Below are positions 46,627-54,738 of a stretch of DNA of 64,000 nucleotides, piece by piece (position 1 is the stretch's first letter; the number at the start of each line of letters is the position of its first letter). The stretch lies in the NCBI GenBank assembly GCA_029959905.1, contig JASCNZ010000003.1, positions 62,001 to 126,000 of the forward strand, written 5' to 3'. Source of the stretch: Microbacteriaceae bacterium PS02344. Its GTDB lineage: Bacteria; Actinomycetota; Actinomycetes; Actinomycetales; Microbacteriaceae. The notes beneath the pieces were generated by a model. That model was not told where the DNA came from. It worked only from the letters and a program-made list of their open reading frames with translations, and ran no database searches. The position numbers and the translations under genes were made by a program.

Positions 46627-46638
46627 TAGGCTTGCCTA
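46627..46638. promoter_or_regulatory. Iron box (DtxR/IdeR operator) upstream of ideR
   Basis: TAGGC-TT-GCCTA is a perfect palindrome matching the core of the DtxR/IdeR consensus. It contains TAGGCT, a probable -10 element, so binding would block transcription of ideR itself. Confidence 0.65.
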
Positions 46639-46659
46639 AGAACCTCGGAGGGCCAGCAC

Positions 46660-47361
46660 ATGACGGATCTGATCGACACCACGGAGATGTACCTCCGCAC
46701 CATCCTCGAACTCGAGGAGGAGAACATCGTGCCGCTGCGCGCTCGCATCTCCGAGCGTCTCGGCCACTCCGGGCCGACCGTCTCGCAGACGGTGGGTCGC
46801 ATGGAGCGCGACGGTCTGGTGGTCGTCTCCGAGGACCGCACCCTCGAGCTCACCGACGCCGGACGCCGCAAGGCCGTCGACGTCATGCGCAAGCACCGTC
46901 TGGCCGAGCGCCTGCTGTCGGACGTGATCGGTCTGGACTGGGCCTTCGTGCACGAAGAGGCCTGCCGCTGGGAGCACGTGATGAGCGAGCAGGTCGAGCG
47001 GCGCCTCGTCGAGCTGCTCGGGCACCCCACGGAGTCTCCGTACGGCAACCCCATCCCCGGGCTCGACCAGCTCGGCGACGTGCCCGCGCGCACGTTCGAC
47101 GAGGGCGTCATCGGGCTCGTGCAGAAGCTGAACGCGGCGGGCGAGCCGATCGACGGCACGGTGCGACGTCTCGCCGAGCCCGCGCAGGTCGACCCCGAGC
47201 TGCTCGAGCAGTTGCGCGATGCGGGGGTCATGCCCGGAGCGAAGGGCGACTTCCGCTTCAACGAGGGCTACGTCCTCATCCGCATGGAGGGTCGGGACGA
47301 GGGTCTCGAGCTGCCGGTGGAGCTCGCATCGCACATCTTCCTGGTCGGCGAACCCGTCTGA
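46660..47361 (+). CDS. ideR: Iron-dependent transcriptional repressor, DtxR/IdeR family
   Basis: The 233-residue protein has the N-terminal winged helix, a dimerisation domain and the C-terminal SH3-like domain of DtxR/IdeR. The DtxR metal ligands fall at the same numbers: Met10, Cys102, Glu105 and His79, Glu83, His98. It controls iron uptake and storage in response to Fe2+. A manganese-type (MntR) role is less likely because of the full C-terminal domain. The ribosome site is CGGAGGG, and an iron box overlaps the promoter. Confidence 0.9.
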   Translation: MTDLIDTTEMYLRTILELEEENIVPLRARISERLGHSGPTVSQTVGRMERDGLVVVSEDRTLELTDAGRRKAVDVMRKHRLAERLLSDVIGLDWAFVHEEACRWEHVMSEQVERRLVELLGHPTESPYGNPIPGLDQLGDVPARTFDEGVIGLVQKLNAAGEPIDGTVRRLAEPAQVDPELLEQLRDAGVMPGAKGDFRFNEGYVLIRMEGRDEGLELPVELASHIFLVGEPV

Positions 47362-47407
47362 TCGGCGGCCGCGTCCCGCGCGCACCGGTGATTGCCAGGT
47401 TCGCAGG

Positions 47408-47435
47408 GTGACACGATCGTTATCTTCCGGTAACC
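47408..47435 (+). promoter_or_regulatory. Three 11-bp-spaced GTnAC-type repeats (possible MtrA site) before the M23 gene
   Basis: GTGACA (47408), GTTATC (47419) and GTAACC (47430) repeat every 11 bases. MtrA in actinobacteria binds GTnAC direct repeats with five-base spacers at cell-wall hydrolase genes. The kinase and regulator for this are not in the window. Confidence 0.4.
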
Positions 47436-47553
47436 TCGGACAGGTCGTCGGAGAGCCCCTCACCGATGACCCGCGTCGATCGCCTTCCGGCTCGTCGTCG
47501 TCGCGGTAAGAACGCACAAAGTACCCGAGATACATTCGTGCCACGAGAGCAGA

Positions 47554-48444
47554 GTGCCGACGAGCCAGCGCAACCCGAGCGCGCAGGCGCTGGAGGATCA
47601 GGTTTTGGTCGCAGACAAGAATTTGCCCGCACAGACAACTGAAGACCGAGCGATCGCTCGTCGCGACGGAGCACGAGCCGCATCACGCGCAGTGGTCAAG
47701 CCGCTCCGCTCGATCTTCATCTTCGGAGCCGTGGGGGCGCTCGTCGCCGCCGTCGCGCTCCCGGCCTACGCCGCGACGAAGCCGGCCGAGGCGTCCACGC
47801 CGACGGTGCAGCAGCTCGCCGCGGTCGACGCGCAGTCGCTGGTCGTCGCCTCCGAGGCGACCGCCGCGCCGATGAACCGCGGCACCTTCACGGCGACCAC
47901 GCCCGAGGAGATCGAGAAGAAGAAGGCCGAAGAGGCCGCCGCCGCTCGCGCAGCGGCTGCGGCGAAGGCGGCCGCCGTCGCCTCGGCATCCTCGTCCGCA
48001 TCCTCCGGCAAGTTCAACACCGCGGGGTACGCGCTCGTCGCCCCCGGCTCCGGCGAGGTGCGCTACCCGCTTCCGCTGGGCTCCTGGAACGTCAGCCGCA
48101 CGATCGGCGGCGGCCACAACGGTGTCGACATGCTCGCTCCCGCGGGCACCCCCATCTACGCCGCTGCGGGCGGTGTGGTCCGCGCATCCGCCGAGAGCAT
48201 CGGCGGCTACGGGGTCTGCGTCATGATCGACAGCGTGGTGGGCGGTCAGCGCGTGCAGACCACCTACGGCCACATGATCTACGGTTCGCGTCAGGTGCAG
48301 CAGGGTCAGACGGTGGAGCCCGGTCAGCTGATCGGCTACGTCGGCAGCACCGGCCGCTCGACCGCCAACCACCTGCACTTCGAGGTGTGGGTCAACGGCG
48401 GGCTCCTCGAGCCGCAGGCGTGGCTCGCCGCCAACGCCGGCTGA
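47554..48444 (+). CDS. M23 (LytM-type) metallopeptidase, secreted
   Basis: The 296-residue protein has an N-terminal cytoplasmic/signal region with a hydrophobic export segment (about residues 52-74), an Ala-rich coiled stretch (about 122-150), and a C-terminal peptidase M23 domain. The zinc motifs are GGHNGVDMLAPAGTPIYAAA and NHLHFEVWVNGG. Such proteins cut peptidoglycan cross-links. The GTG start was chosen as the first in-frame start; another start further in is possible. The leader of about 120 bases carries the repeats at 47408-47435 and no further gene. Confidence 0.88.
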   Translation: MPTSQRNPSAQALEDQVLVADKNLPAQTTEDRAIARRDGARAASRAVVKPLRSIFIFGAVGALVAAVALPAYAATKPAEASTPTVQQLAAVDAQSLVVASEATAAPMNRGTFTATTPEEIEKKKAEEAAAARAAAAAKAAAVASASSSASSGKFNTAGYALVAPGSGEVRYPLPLGSWNVSRTIGGGHNGVDMLAPAGTPIYAAAGGVVRASAESIGGYGVCVMIDSVVGGQRVQTTYGHMIYGSRQVQQGQTVEPGQLIGYVGSTGRSTANHLHFEVWVNGGLLEPQAWLAANAG

Positions 48445-48503
48445 CGTCTCCGAACACGCCGAGCGTTCACCTCTCGTTTCGCCCTGCACCCTGCGGGATG
48501 GGT

Positions 48504-48509
48504 TAGCCT
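48504..48509 (+). promoter_or_regulatory. Predicted -10 element of a small transcript (TAGCCT)
   Basis: TAGCCT would start a transcript near 48516 that begins with a small hairpin (CCCGT/ACGGG) and ends at the terminator at 48660. A GTTCACC half-site lies at 48465-48471. Confidence 0.5.
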
Positions 48510-48540
48510 GATCCCGTCGTCGAACGGGCAGGAGAAGCTG

Positions 48541-48651
48541 ATGGACACGATTCCGAGCATCCGCACCATGGATGCCCTCGGTCGTCACGTCCTTCTGCAT
48601 CGCCCGCAGGGATGCCGCGGTGCTGCCGCGCGCGAAAGGCGCTGTCACTAG
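48541..48651 (+). CDS. 36-residue peptide or small RNA, bounded by promoter and terminator
   Basis: The frame begins MDTIPSIRTMDALGRHVLL and ends RERRCH. A GGAGAA ribosome site lies a few bases before the ATG. The peptide is basic, with two His and two Cys in the second half. Its stop codon lies inside an intrinsic terminator stem. The whole unit (about 48516-48663) could equally be a small regulatory RNA. No family was recognised. Confidence 0.5.
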   Translation: MDTIPSIRTMDALGRHVLLHRPQGCRGAAARERRCH

Positions 48652-48663
48652 ACAGCGCCTTTT
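48637..48663 (+). terminator. Intrinsic terminator of the small transcript
   Basis: AGGCGCTGTC (48637-48646) pairs with GACAGCGCCT (48651-48660) around ACTA and is followed by TTTCTC. The stop codon TAG lies in the loop. Confidence 0.85.
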
Positions 48664-48749
48664 CTCGTCTCTGGGGTTCTTCCGTCTGCACGGCGTCGTG
48701 TGGTTCGAGAGTGCCGGGAAGCCGTCCCGGCGGATCGAGAGGATGACGG

Positions 48750-49247
48750 ATGCGCACACTGGTACTGAACGCCGGCTACGAGCCGCTCGCGATCGTGTCG
48801 TTCAAGCGGGCCCTCGTGCTCGTGATGAACGAGAAGGCGACCGTGATCGAACGAGTGGAGGACGACCCCGTCTGGGGCTCGCACGGTGTCTACGATCGTC
48901 CGGCCGTGATCGTGTTGGCGCGTTACGTGCGCGTCCCTTCCGGGCGACGCGTGCCCGTCACTCGTCGCGGGGTGCTGCGGCGCGACAACCATCGCTGCGG
49001 GTACTGCGGCAAGGCGGCGTCCACGATCGACCACGTGCTGCCGCGCTCGCGCGGCGGCGCCGATTCGTGGGAGAACCTCGTGGCCTGCTGTCTGCGCTGC
49101 AACAACGTCAAGAGCAATCGCACGCCCCAGGAGATGCGCTGGGAGTTGCGCTTCACTCCGCGGCCGCCGCACGGGACCGCGTGGACCGTGCGCGGCACCG
49201 AGCGCAGCGACCCCCGGTGGGAGCCGTACCTCGCGCTCGCGGCGTGA
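48750..49247 (+). CDS. HNH endonuclease family protein
   Basis: The 165-residue protein has an HNH domain with two zinc CXXC pairs (HRCGYCGKAA and VACCLRCNNVKSNRTP) and the catalytic region STIDHVLPRSRGGADSWENL. The N-terminal segment TLVLNAGYEPLAIVSFKRALVL is characteristic of a widespread actinobacterial and cyanobacterial group of solitary HNH proteins whose role is unclear. No phage or restriction genes are adjacent. The start has GAGAGGATG upstream. Confidence 0.9.
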   Translation: MRTLVLNAGYEPLAIVSFKRALVLVMNEKATVIERVEDDPVWGSHGVYDRPAVIVLARYVRVPSGRRVPVTRRGVLRRDNHRCGYCGKAASTIDHVLPRSRGGADSWENLVACCLRCNNVKSNRTPQEMRWELRFTPRPPHGTAWTVRGTERSDPRWEPYLALAA

Positions 49248-49262
49248 CCGCGGGTGGTCCCG

Positions 49263-49268
49263 TAAGCT
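49263..49268 (+). promoter_or_regulatory. Predicted -10 element of tRNA-Arg (TAAGCT)
   Basis: TAAGCT ends 10 bases before the tRNA 5' end, as at tRNA-Thr. Confidence 0.6.
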
Positions 49269-49278
49269 GGAGGCGCAC

Positions 49279-49352
49279 GCCCTCGTAGCTCAGCAGGATA
49301 GAGCAGCCCTCTCCTAAAGGGCAGGTCGCAGGTTCGAATCCTGTCGAGGGCA
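49279..49352 (+). tRNA. tRNA-Arg (anticodon CCT)
   Basis: The acceptor stem GCCCTCG/CGAGGGC closes with discriminator A. The anticodon stem GCCCT/AGGGC encloses CTCCTAA with anticodon CCT, reading AGG. The T arm is CGCAGGTTCGAATCCTGTCG. It is convergent with the carotenoid operon end. Confidence 0.95.
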
Positions 49353-49366
49353 CCGCGGCCCTGGTC

Positions 49367-51553
49367 TCACTCCAGGCCCTTCCTCCACAGCTTCGACGGC
49401 CACCAGATCCGCTTGCCGAGGTCGTAGGCGAGTGCCGGCACGAGCAGCGAGCGCACGACGAACGTGTCGAGCAGCACCCCGAACGCGACGATGAACGCGA
49501 GCTGCACGAGGAACAGGATCGGGATGACCGACAGCGCCGCGAACGTCGCCGCGAGCACGAGTCCGGCCGAGGTGATGACGCCGCCGGTGATCGACAGTCC
49601 GCGGAGGACTCCCTCGCGCGTGCCGTGCGCGATCGACTCCTCGCGCACGCGCGTCATGAGGAAGATGTTGTAGTCGATGCCCAGGGCGACGAGGAAGACG
49701 AAGCCGTACAGGGGCACGGCCGGATCGGCGCCGGGGAAGGCGAAGATGCCGTCGAAGACGAGGGCGGAGACGCCGAGGGCTGTGCCGAAAGACAGCACCG
49801 TGGTGAGGATGAGCAGCACGGGCGCGAGGATCGAGCGCAGCAGCATCATCAGGATCAGCACGATCACCACGAGGATCACCGGGATGATGAGGTTGCGGTC
49901 GTGGATCGAGGCGTCGTTCGTGTCGATCGACGTGGCCGTGACGCCGCCCACGAGGGCATCGAGGTCGGCCAGCTCAGCGCGCAGCTCACGAACCGTCTCG
50001 GCGGCGGCGTCAGAATCGGCGGCATCCGTGAGGGTGGCCTGCAGCAGCACCCGCCCGTCGGCGACCGTCGGGTCGGGTGCGGGCGTGCCGGGAGGCCCCA
50101 CGGCGGTGATGCCGTCGACCGTCACCGGCGCGGTGCCGCTGGGCGAGTCGGAGGCGGTGACGGCGACCGCGTCGACGCCGTCGTTCGCGAGCAGCACGTC
50201 GGCGGCATCCTGCAGGGAGTCCTCGGCGACCACCACCGAGGCGGGGCTGCCGGATCCGCCGGGGAAGTGCTCGCCCAGAGCGGTCTGGCCGTCTCGCGCG
50301 TCGGAAGCGCCGAGCACGAGATCGGACTGCGGCACCCCCTCGGCGTCGAGCTGGGTGAGCCCGATCGCACCGACGAGCAGCACGAGGGTGGTGACGATCC
50401 AGATCGCACGGGGGCGCCGCGAGACGAGGCGCGACAGTGCGGCCCACAGGCCGGTGGTGCGCATGCCGTGCTCGTCGGCCACGACCTCGGGCTCGAATCG
50501 CGGGCGGCGGGGCCAGAAGACGGCGCGACCGAAGAGCAGCAGCAGCGCCGGCAGAAGGGTCAGCGCCGCGAGCATGGCGAAGACGATGCCGATCGCCGCC
50601 ACCGGTCCGAGGGTGCTGTTCGACTTGAGGTCGCTCAGCAGCAGGCAGAGCAGGCCGGCGATCACCGTTCCGCCCGAGGCGACGATCGGCTCGAACGAGC
50701 CCTTCCATGCCGCCATGATGGCCGCGCCCTTGTCTTCGGTCGACCGCAGCTCTTCGCGGAACCGCGCGACCAGGAGCAGTGCGTAGTCGGTGGCCGCGCC
50801 GATCACGAGGATGAACAGGATGCCCTGGGTCTGACCGCTGAGCAGCAGCACCTCGAACTTGGCCAGCCACCACACCACCAGCAGCGCGACGCACAGGGCG
50901 AACAGGCTCGTCGACAGCACCACCACCGGCAGGAGGAGCGAGCGGTACACGAGCACGAGGATGACGAGAACCGCCAGCAGGGCGACACCGAGAAGCAGAC
51001 CGTCGATGCCCGCGAACCCGGCGGCGAGGTCGGAGGTGAAGCCCGCCGGCCCCGTGAGGAAGACCTCGACGCCCTCGGGCGCCGCGGCCCGCAGTGCGTC
51101 GCCCAGCTCGGCGGTGACGTCGCGCAGCTCGGCGTCGCCGTCGATGGGGATGAACGCCTGCACGGCGAGGCCGTCGTCCGAGACGAGCGCGGGGGACACG
51201 TCGTCGGCGACCCCCTCGATCGACGTGCTGTCGGCGACGGCATCCGAGATCGTCTCGACCTGCTGCTCACTGAGCTCCGTCTCAGACGTGAAGACCGCGA
51301 TCGCGGGGATCTCGTCGCTGTCGCGGAAGTCGCCGAGCAGCTCCTGCACCTTCGTGGCGTCGGCCGACTCCGGAAGATAGGTCGTCTGGTCGTTCGACGA
51401 CACCTCGTCGACCTTGCCGAACAGCGGGCCGCCCAGCGACGCGCCTGCGAGCCAGGCGAGGATCAGCACGACCGGCACGAACACCCGCACCCAGGAGTGA
51501 CGGCGCGAGCGTTCGCGGATCTGCGGCGTGGAGGCGCGTTCGGAGGGCGGCAT
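49367..51553 (-). CDS. MMPL-family transporter, last gene of the carotenoid operon
   Basis: The 728-residue protein has 11-12 membrane helices in two RND-type halves. It has a first helix (about 21-40), an extracytoplasmic domain and the block ILFILVIGAATDYALLLVARFREEL near residue 270 (read in parts). The second half has VALGIDYNIFLMTRVREESI near residue 625. MMPL proteins move lipids or hydrophobic compounds. The crt operon of Corynebacterium glutamicum also contains an MMPL gene, so handling of carotenoids in the envelope is inferred. It starts 26 bases after crtEb. Confidence 0.9.
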   Translation of the reverse strand: MPPSERASTPQIRERSRRHSWVRVFVPVVLILAWLAGASLGGPLFGKVDEVSSNDQTTYLPESADATKVQELLGDFRDSDEIPAIAVFTSETELSEQQVETISDAVADSTSIEGVADDVSPALVSDDGLAVQAFIPIDGDAELRDVTAELGDALRAAAPEGVEVFLTGPAGFTSDLAAGFAGIDGLLLGVALLAVLVILVLVYRSLLLPVVVLSTSLFALCVALLVVWWLAKFEVLLLSGQTQGILFILVIGAATDYALLLVARFREELRSTEDKGAAIMAAWKGSFEPIVASGGTVIAGLLCLLLSDLKSNSTLGPVAAIGIVFAMLAALTLLPALLLLFGRAVFWPRRPRFEPEVVADEHGMRTTGLWAALSRLVSRRPRAIWIVTTLVLLVGAIGLTQLDAEGVPQSDLVLGASDARDGQTALGEHFPGGSGSPASVVVAEDSLQDAADVLLANDGVDAVAVTASDSPSGTAPVTVDGITAVGPPGTPAPDPTVADGRVLLQATLTDAADSDAAAETVRELRAELADLDALVGGVTATSIDTNDASIHDRNLIIPVILVVIVLILMMLLRSILAPVLLILTTVLSFGTALGVSALVFDGIFAFPGADPAVPLYGFVFLVALGIDYNIFLMTRVREESIAHGTREGVLRGLSITGGVITSAGLVLAATFAALSVIPILFLVQLAFIVAFGVLLDTFVVRSLLVPALAYDLGKRIWWPSKLWRKGLE

Positions 51554-51579
51554 GCGAGGGCCTTTCGTGATGCGGTGGG

Positions 51580-52467
51580 TCAGGAGACCCAGGCCAGGAT
51601 CAGAATCATCGTCGCCAGGAACCCCGCGACGTAGTTGAGGAGGATGAATCGGCGCCACGCGCGGTTCGTCCCGCCCGAGGTCTCATCGGTGACGCGCCAC
51701 CAGGGCGCGGCATTGACGAGGTAGGGCACCGCGAGCAGGGCGCCGAGCGGCCCCGGCCAGGGGGTGACGAGCATGAGGACGCCCGCGAGCAGCCAGAGCA
51801 CGAGCGAGAGGCGCACCGTCGCACGGGCGCCGATGACGGTCGCGATCGACCCGATCCCCGCTTCCCGGTCGGGCGCGACGTCCTGCACGGCGCCGAACGC
51901 GTGCGCCGCCATCCCCCAGAGGAAGAACGCGGTGAGGACGAGCACGGTGCCGGTGGAGAACTCTGCCCGCGCGAGGGCGAGCCCGACGACGGCCGGGGTG
52001 ACGAAGTGCAGGCTCGACGTGACCGAGTCGAGGAAGGGGCGCTCCTTGAAGCGCAGACCGGGGGCGGAGTAGGCGATCACCGCGAACACCGACACCGCGA
52101 GCCACACGGTCGACCACGCATCGCCGACGACCACGAGATACACGAGGAACGGGATGTTCGACAGCGCCGCCGCCCACAGGGTGGGGCGGTGCATGCGGGG
52201 CGCGAGCAGCGCTCCCTCGATGCCGCCCTTGCGGGGATTGGCGAGGTCGGACGCGTAGTCGAACACGTCGTTGATGCCGTACATCGCGAGGTTGTACGGC
52301 ACGAGGAAGTACAGGAACCCGATGACGAGCGTCGGGTCGAGCTCGCGTGTCGTCATCACGTACGCGGCGGCGAAGGGGAAGGCGGTGTTGATCCAGCTGA
52401 TCGGGCGCGACGAGAGCAGGATCTGGCCGAGATCGCGTGCGATGGAGGGGCGGGCCGTCGAGGTCAT
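51580..52467 (-). CDS. crtEb: Lycopene elongase / C50 carotenoid prenyltransferase (UbiA family)
   Basis: The 295-residue protein has about eight or nine membrane helices and the two acidic UbiA motifs: NDVFDYASDLANPRKGG near residue 65 and DVAPDREAGIGSIAT near residue 205. CrtEb/LbtBC adds prenyl units to lycopene to make C45/C50 carotenoids. The start at 52467 overlaps the stop of crtYf as ATGA. A longer open frame upstream overlaps crtYf and is not used. Confidence 0.9.
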   Translation of the reverse strand: MTSTARPSIARDLGQILLSSRPISWINTAFPFAAAYVMTTRELDPTLVIGFLYFLVPYNLAMYGINDVFDYASDLANPRKGGIEGALLAPRMHRPTLWAAALSNIPFLVYLVVVGDAWSTVWLAVSVFAVIAYSAPGLRFKERPFLDSVTSSLHFVTPAVVGLALARAEFSTGTVLVLTAFFLWGMAAHAFGAVQDVAPDREAGIGSIATVIGARATVRLSLVLWLLAGVLMLVTPWPGPLGALLAVPYLVNAAPWWRVTDETSGGTNRAWRRFILLNYVAGFLATMILILAWVS

Positions 52468-52805
52468 GCCGCCTCCTCCTCGCGGCCGGCGTCCGCGGGG
52501 GCGGATCGGCGGCGGCGGAGCAGGGCCCAGAGCGCGGGCAGCAGCAGCGCGCCGGCCAGCGGGTAGGCGAAGTCCTCGATCGGTGCGAGGCCGATGCGGA
52601 TGCCGACGAGGTGCTGATCGGCGTAGTGGAACAGCCCGCTGCCGATCATCACCGTGTCGAACACCGCGGTCAGCGCGAGCAGGACTGCGATGGTCAGCGC
52701 GACCGCGGCGGGACGAGGCCCACGACCCCGCGCCATCAGCCCCAACGCGATGGCGATGACGACCGTGGCTGCGAGGAAGCAGGCGGAGAGCTGCAGGTAG
52801 GTCAT
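52464..52805 (-). CDS. crtYf: C50 carotenoid cyclase subunit, CrtYf type
   Basis: The 113-residue membrane protein has three helices and the lycopene-cyclase-domain motif LAPIEDFAYPLAGALLLPALW near its end. With the next-door crtYe product it forms the heterodimeric cyclase that makes the rings of C50 carotenoids. Start and stop overlap both neighbours (ATGA). Confidence 0.87.
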   Translation of the reverse strand: MTYLQLSACFLAATVVIAIALGLMARGRGPRPAAVALTIAVLLALTAVFDTVMIGSGLFHYADQHLVGIRIGLAPIEDFAYPLAGALLLPALWALLRRRRSAPADAGREEEAA

Positions 52806-53146
52806 CGCATCCCTCCGGCGACCGCGGCGCGACGCCGCGCCAGCAGGCGCACGAGCCCGGTGTACACGACCATGGTGCAGACCACCAGGAAGAGCAGGAA
52901 GACGGGCTCCTCGAGCGGCATCTCCGGGGCGAGCACGATGCCGGTGGCGATGACGGCGTCGCCCCGCAGGAAGATGCCCGACGCGATGCCCGCGACATCC
53001 CAGACCAGGAAGAAGGCCACGCCGACGAGGGTGACCACCGTTGCGGCGAACGCGTCGCGCCAGAAGAACAGACGGAAGCGTCGGTCGACCAGCAGCATGC
53101 AGGCCGTCGAGATCAGCAGCGCGCCGAGGTAGACCGCTCCCATCAT
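52802..53146 (-). CDS. crtYe: C50 carotenoid cyclase subunit, CrtYe type
   Basis: The 114-residue membrane protein has three helices and the motif EMPLEEPVFLLFLVVCTMV, the PLEEP counterpart of the cyclase domain. The start was set at 53146, the first of two ATGs, because it overlaps the crtI stop as ATGA. Ring type (epsilon or gamma) cannot be read from the sequence. Confidence 0.87.
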   Translation of the reverse strand: MMGAVYLGALLISTACMLLVDRRFRLFFWRDAFAATVVTLVGVAFFLVWDVAGIASGIFLRGDAVIATGIVLAPEMPLEEPVFLLFLVVCTMVVYTGLVRLLARRRAAVAGGMR

Positions 53147-54738
53147 CGCGCCCCGGTAGCGGGTGTCGCCGGCACCGCGACCGGCAGGGGGCCGGCGCTG
53201 TGGTCGCCGCGGATGCGCTTGAGCACGATCTCCGCACTGATGAGGCACATGGGCACACCCACACCGGGTGCGGTCGTCGCGCCCGCGTAGTACAGGCCGC
53301 CCACGCGCTTCGAGGCGTTCTGCGCTCGGAACATCGCGCTCTGCGAGAGGATGTGCGCCGGTCCCAGCATCCCGCCGCGCCAGGAGTGGTAGTCGTCGCG
53401 GAAGTCCGCCGGGCCCAAGGTCTCGCGCACCACGACGCGTTCGCGGAGGTCTGGCACGCCGGACCACTCGGCGATCATGTCGATGGCGGCATCCGCGGTC
53501 TTCTCGACCTCGGCATCGCCCGCGCCGTCGGAGCCGCCGTGTCCGATGGACGTGTCGGCGGGCACGGGAACGAGCACGAACAGATTCTCGTGGTCGGCGG
53601 GGGCGACGTCGTCGTCGCTCGCGCTGGGGCGGCAGACGTAGATCGAGGCGGGGGAGGGGATGCGCGGATCGGAGCCGAAGATGGCATCGAAGTTCGCATC
53701 CCAGTCCTCGGTGAAGAACAGGGAGTGGTGAGGGAGCTCGGGGAGCGCGCCGCGCACGCCCAGCATCACGAGCACGGCACCCGGACCGCTGGTACGGCGC
53801 TGCCACCACGACTCCGGGTAGGTGCGCAGGTGCGGCGGCAGCAGAGCGGTCTCGGTGTGGTGCAGGTCAGCGCCGGAGACGACGATGTCCGCCGCCTCGA
53901 AGTGGCGCTCGCCCGCCGCATCCGTCCACTCCACGCCCTCCACCCGCACGTCGCGATCCCGACCGACCGTGCGGATGCTCGTGACCGCGGCATCCGTCAC
54001 GATCCGGGCGCCCGCGTCGGCGGCGAGCACCCCGATGCGCTCCACCAGCCGCCAGAAGCCGCCCTGCGGGTAGCTGACGCCCTCGTCGAGGTCGAGCGCG
54101 CTCATCAGGTGGTACATCGCGGGGGCGGTGCGGGGGTCTGTGCCGAGGAACACAGCCGGATATCCGAGGATCTGCCGCAGCAGCGGATCGCGGAAGCGCT
54201 TCGCTGCGAACGCCTGCAGGCGGGTGCCGAGCAGCGAGAACAGTCGAGGCGCGGCGCGCAGCACCTCGCCGGTCGTCAGGGACGACAGCCGCGTGAACGG
54301 GTTGTAGAGGAAGTACTTCTCGGCCATCGCGCTGGCGTGGTGGGCGGAATCGAGGTAGTCCGAGAGGGCCTCGGCCGCGCCCGGCTCGCGATCCTCGAAC
54401 AGGTGCGACACAGCCTCGCGTCCGGCGGGCACGGTGAGCTGCGACGGTGCACCCGCGCGGGGCGGCTGGAACACGCGGTAGCCGGGGTCGAGCAGGGTGA
54501 GGTCGAGCTGCTCGTCGGCCGAGGTGCCCATCATCGCGAACCAGTGATCGAACACCCCGGGCATGAGGTACCACGACGGGCCCGTGTCGAAGCGGAAGCC
54601 GTCGCGCTCGATGGTGCCCGCTCGACCGCCTATCCGGGCGTTCTTCTCGAGCACGACCACGTCGTGTCCGTCCTTGGCCAGCAGCCCGGCGGTGGCGAGG
54701 CCGGCGACACCCGCGCCGATCACGACGACGCGGCTCAT
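53143..54738 (-). CDS. crtI: Phytoene desaturase
   Basis: CrtI converts phytoene to lycopene. The 531-residue flavoprotein has the FAD motif VIGAGVAGLATAGLLAKDGHD at residues 6-26 (read in parts), GRAGTIERDGFRFDTGPSWYLMP after it, and the C-terminal ASKRVGGLYYAGATTAPGVGVPM with the second FAD-binding signature. It overlaps crtB upstream and crtYe downstream, both ATGA. Confidence 0.95.
   Translation of the reverse strand: MSRVVVIGAGVAGLATAGLLAKDGHDVVVLEKNARIGGRAGTIERDGFRFDTGPSWYLMPGVFDHWFAMMGTSADEQLDLTLLDPGYRVFQPPRAGAPSQLTVPAGREAVSHLFEDREPGAAEALSDYLDSAHHASAMAEKYFLYNPFTRLSSLTTGEVLRAAPRLFSLLGTRLQAFAAKRFRDPLLRQILGYPAVFLGTDPRTAPAMYHLMSALDLDEGVSYPQGGFWRLVERIGVLAADAGARIVTDAAVTSIRTVGRDRDVRVEGVEWTDAAGERHFEAADIVVSGADLHHTETALLPPHLRTYPESWWQRRTSGPGAVLVMLGVRGALPELPHHSLFFTEDWDANFDAIFGSDPRIPSPASIYVCRPSASDDDVAPADHENLFVLVPVPADTSIGHGGSDGAGDAEVEKTADAAIDMIAEWSGVPDLRERVVVRETLGPADFRDDYHSWRGGMLGPAHILSQSAMFRAQNASKRVGGLYYAGATTAPGVGVPMCLISAEIVLKRIRGDHSAGPLPVAVPATPATGAR

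Noticed and set aside
48504..48663. 6C RNA or riboswitch
   Set aside because: No paired C-rich loops and no known aptamer pattern were seen; kept only as an unassigned small transcript.
48750..49247. Defence or mobile element around the HNH gene
   Set aside because: Flanks are a housekeeping peptidase and tRNA-Arg; no integrase, phage or restriction genes and no direct repeat of the tRNA end were seen.
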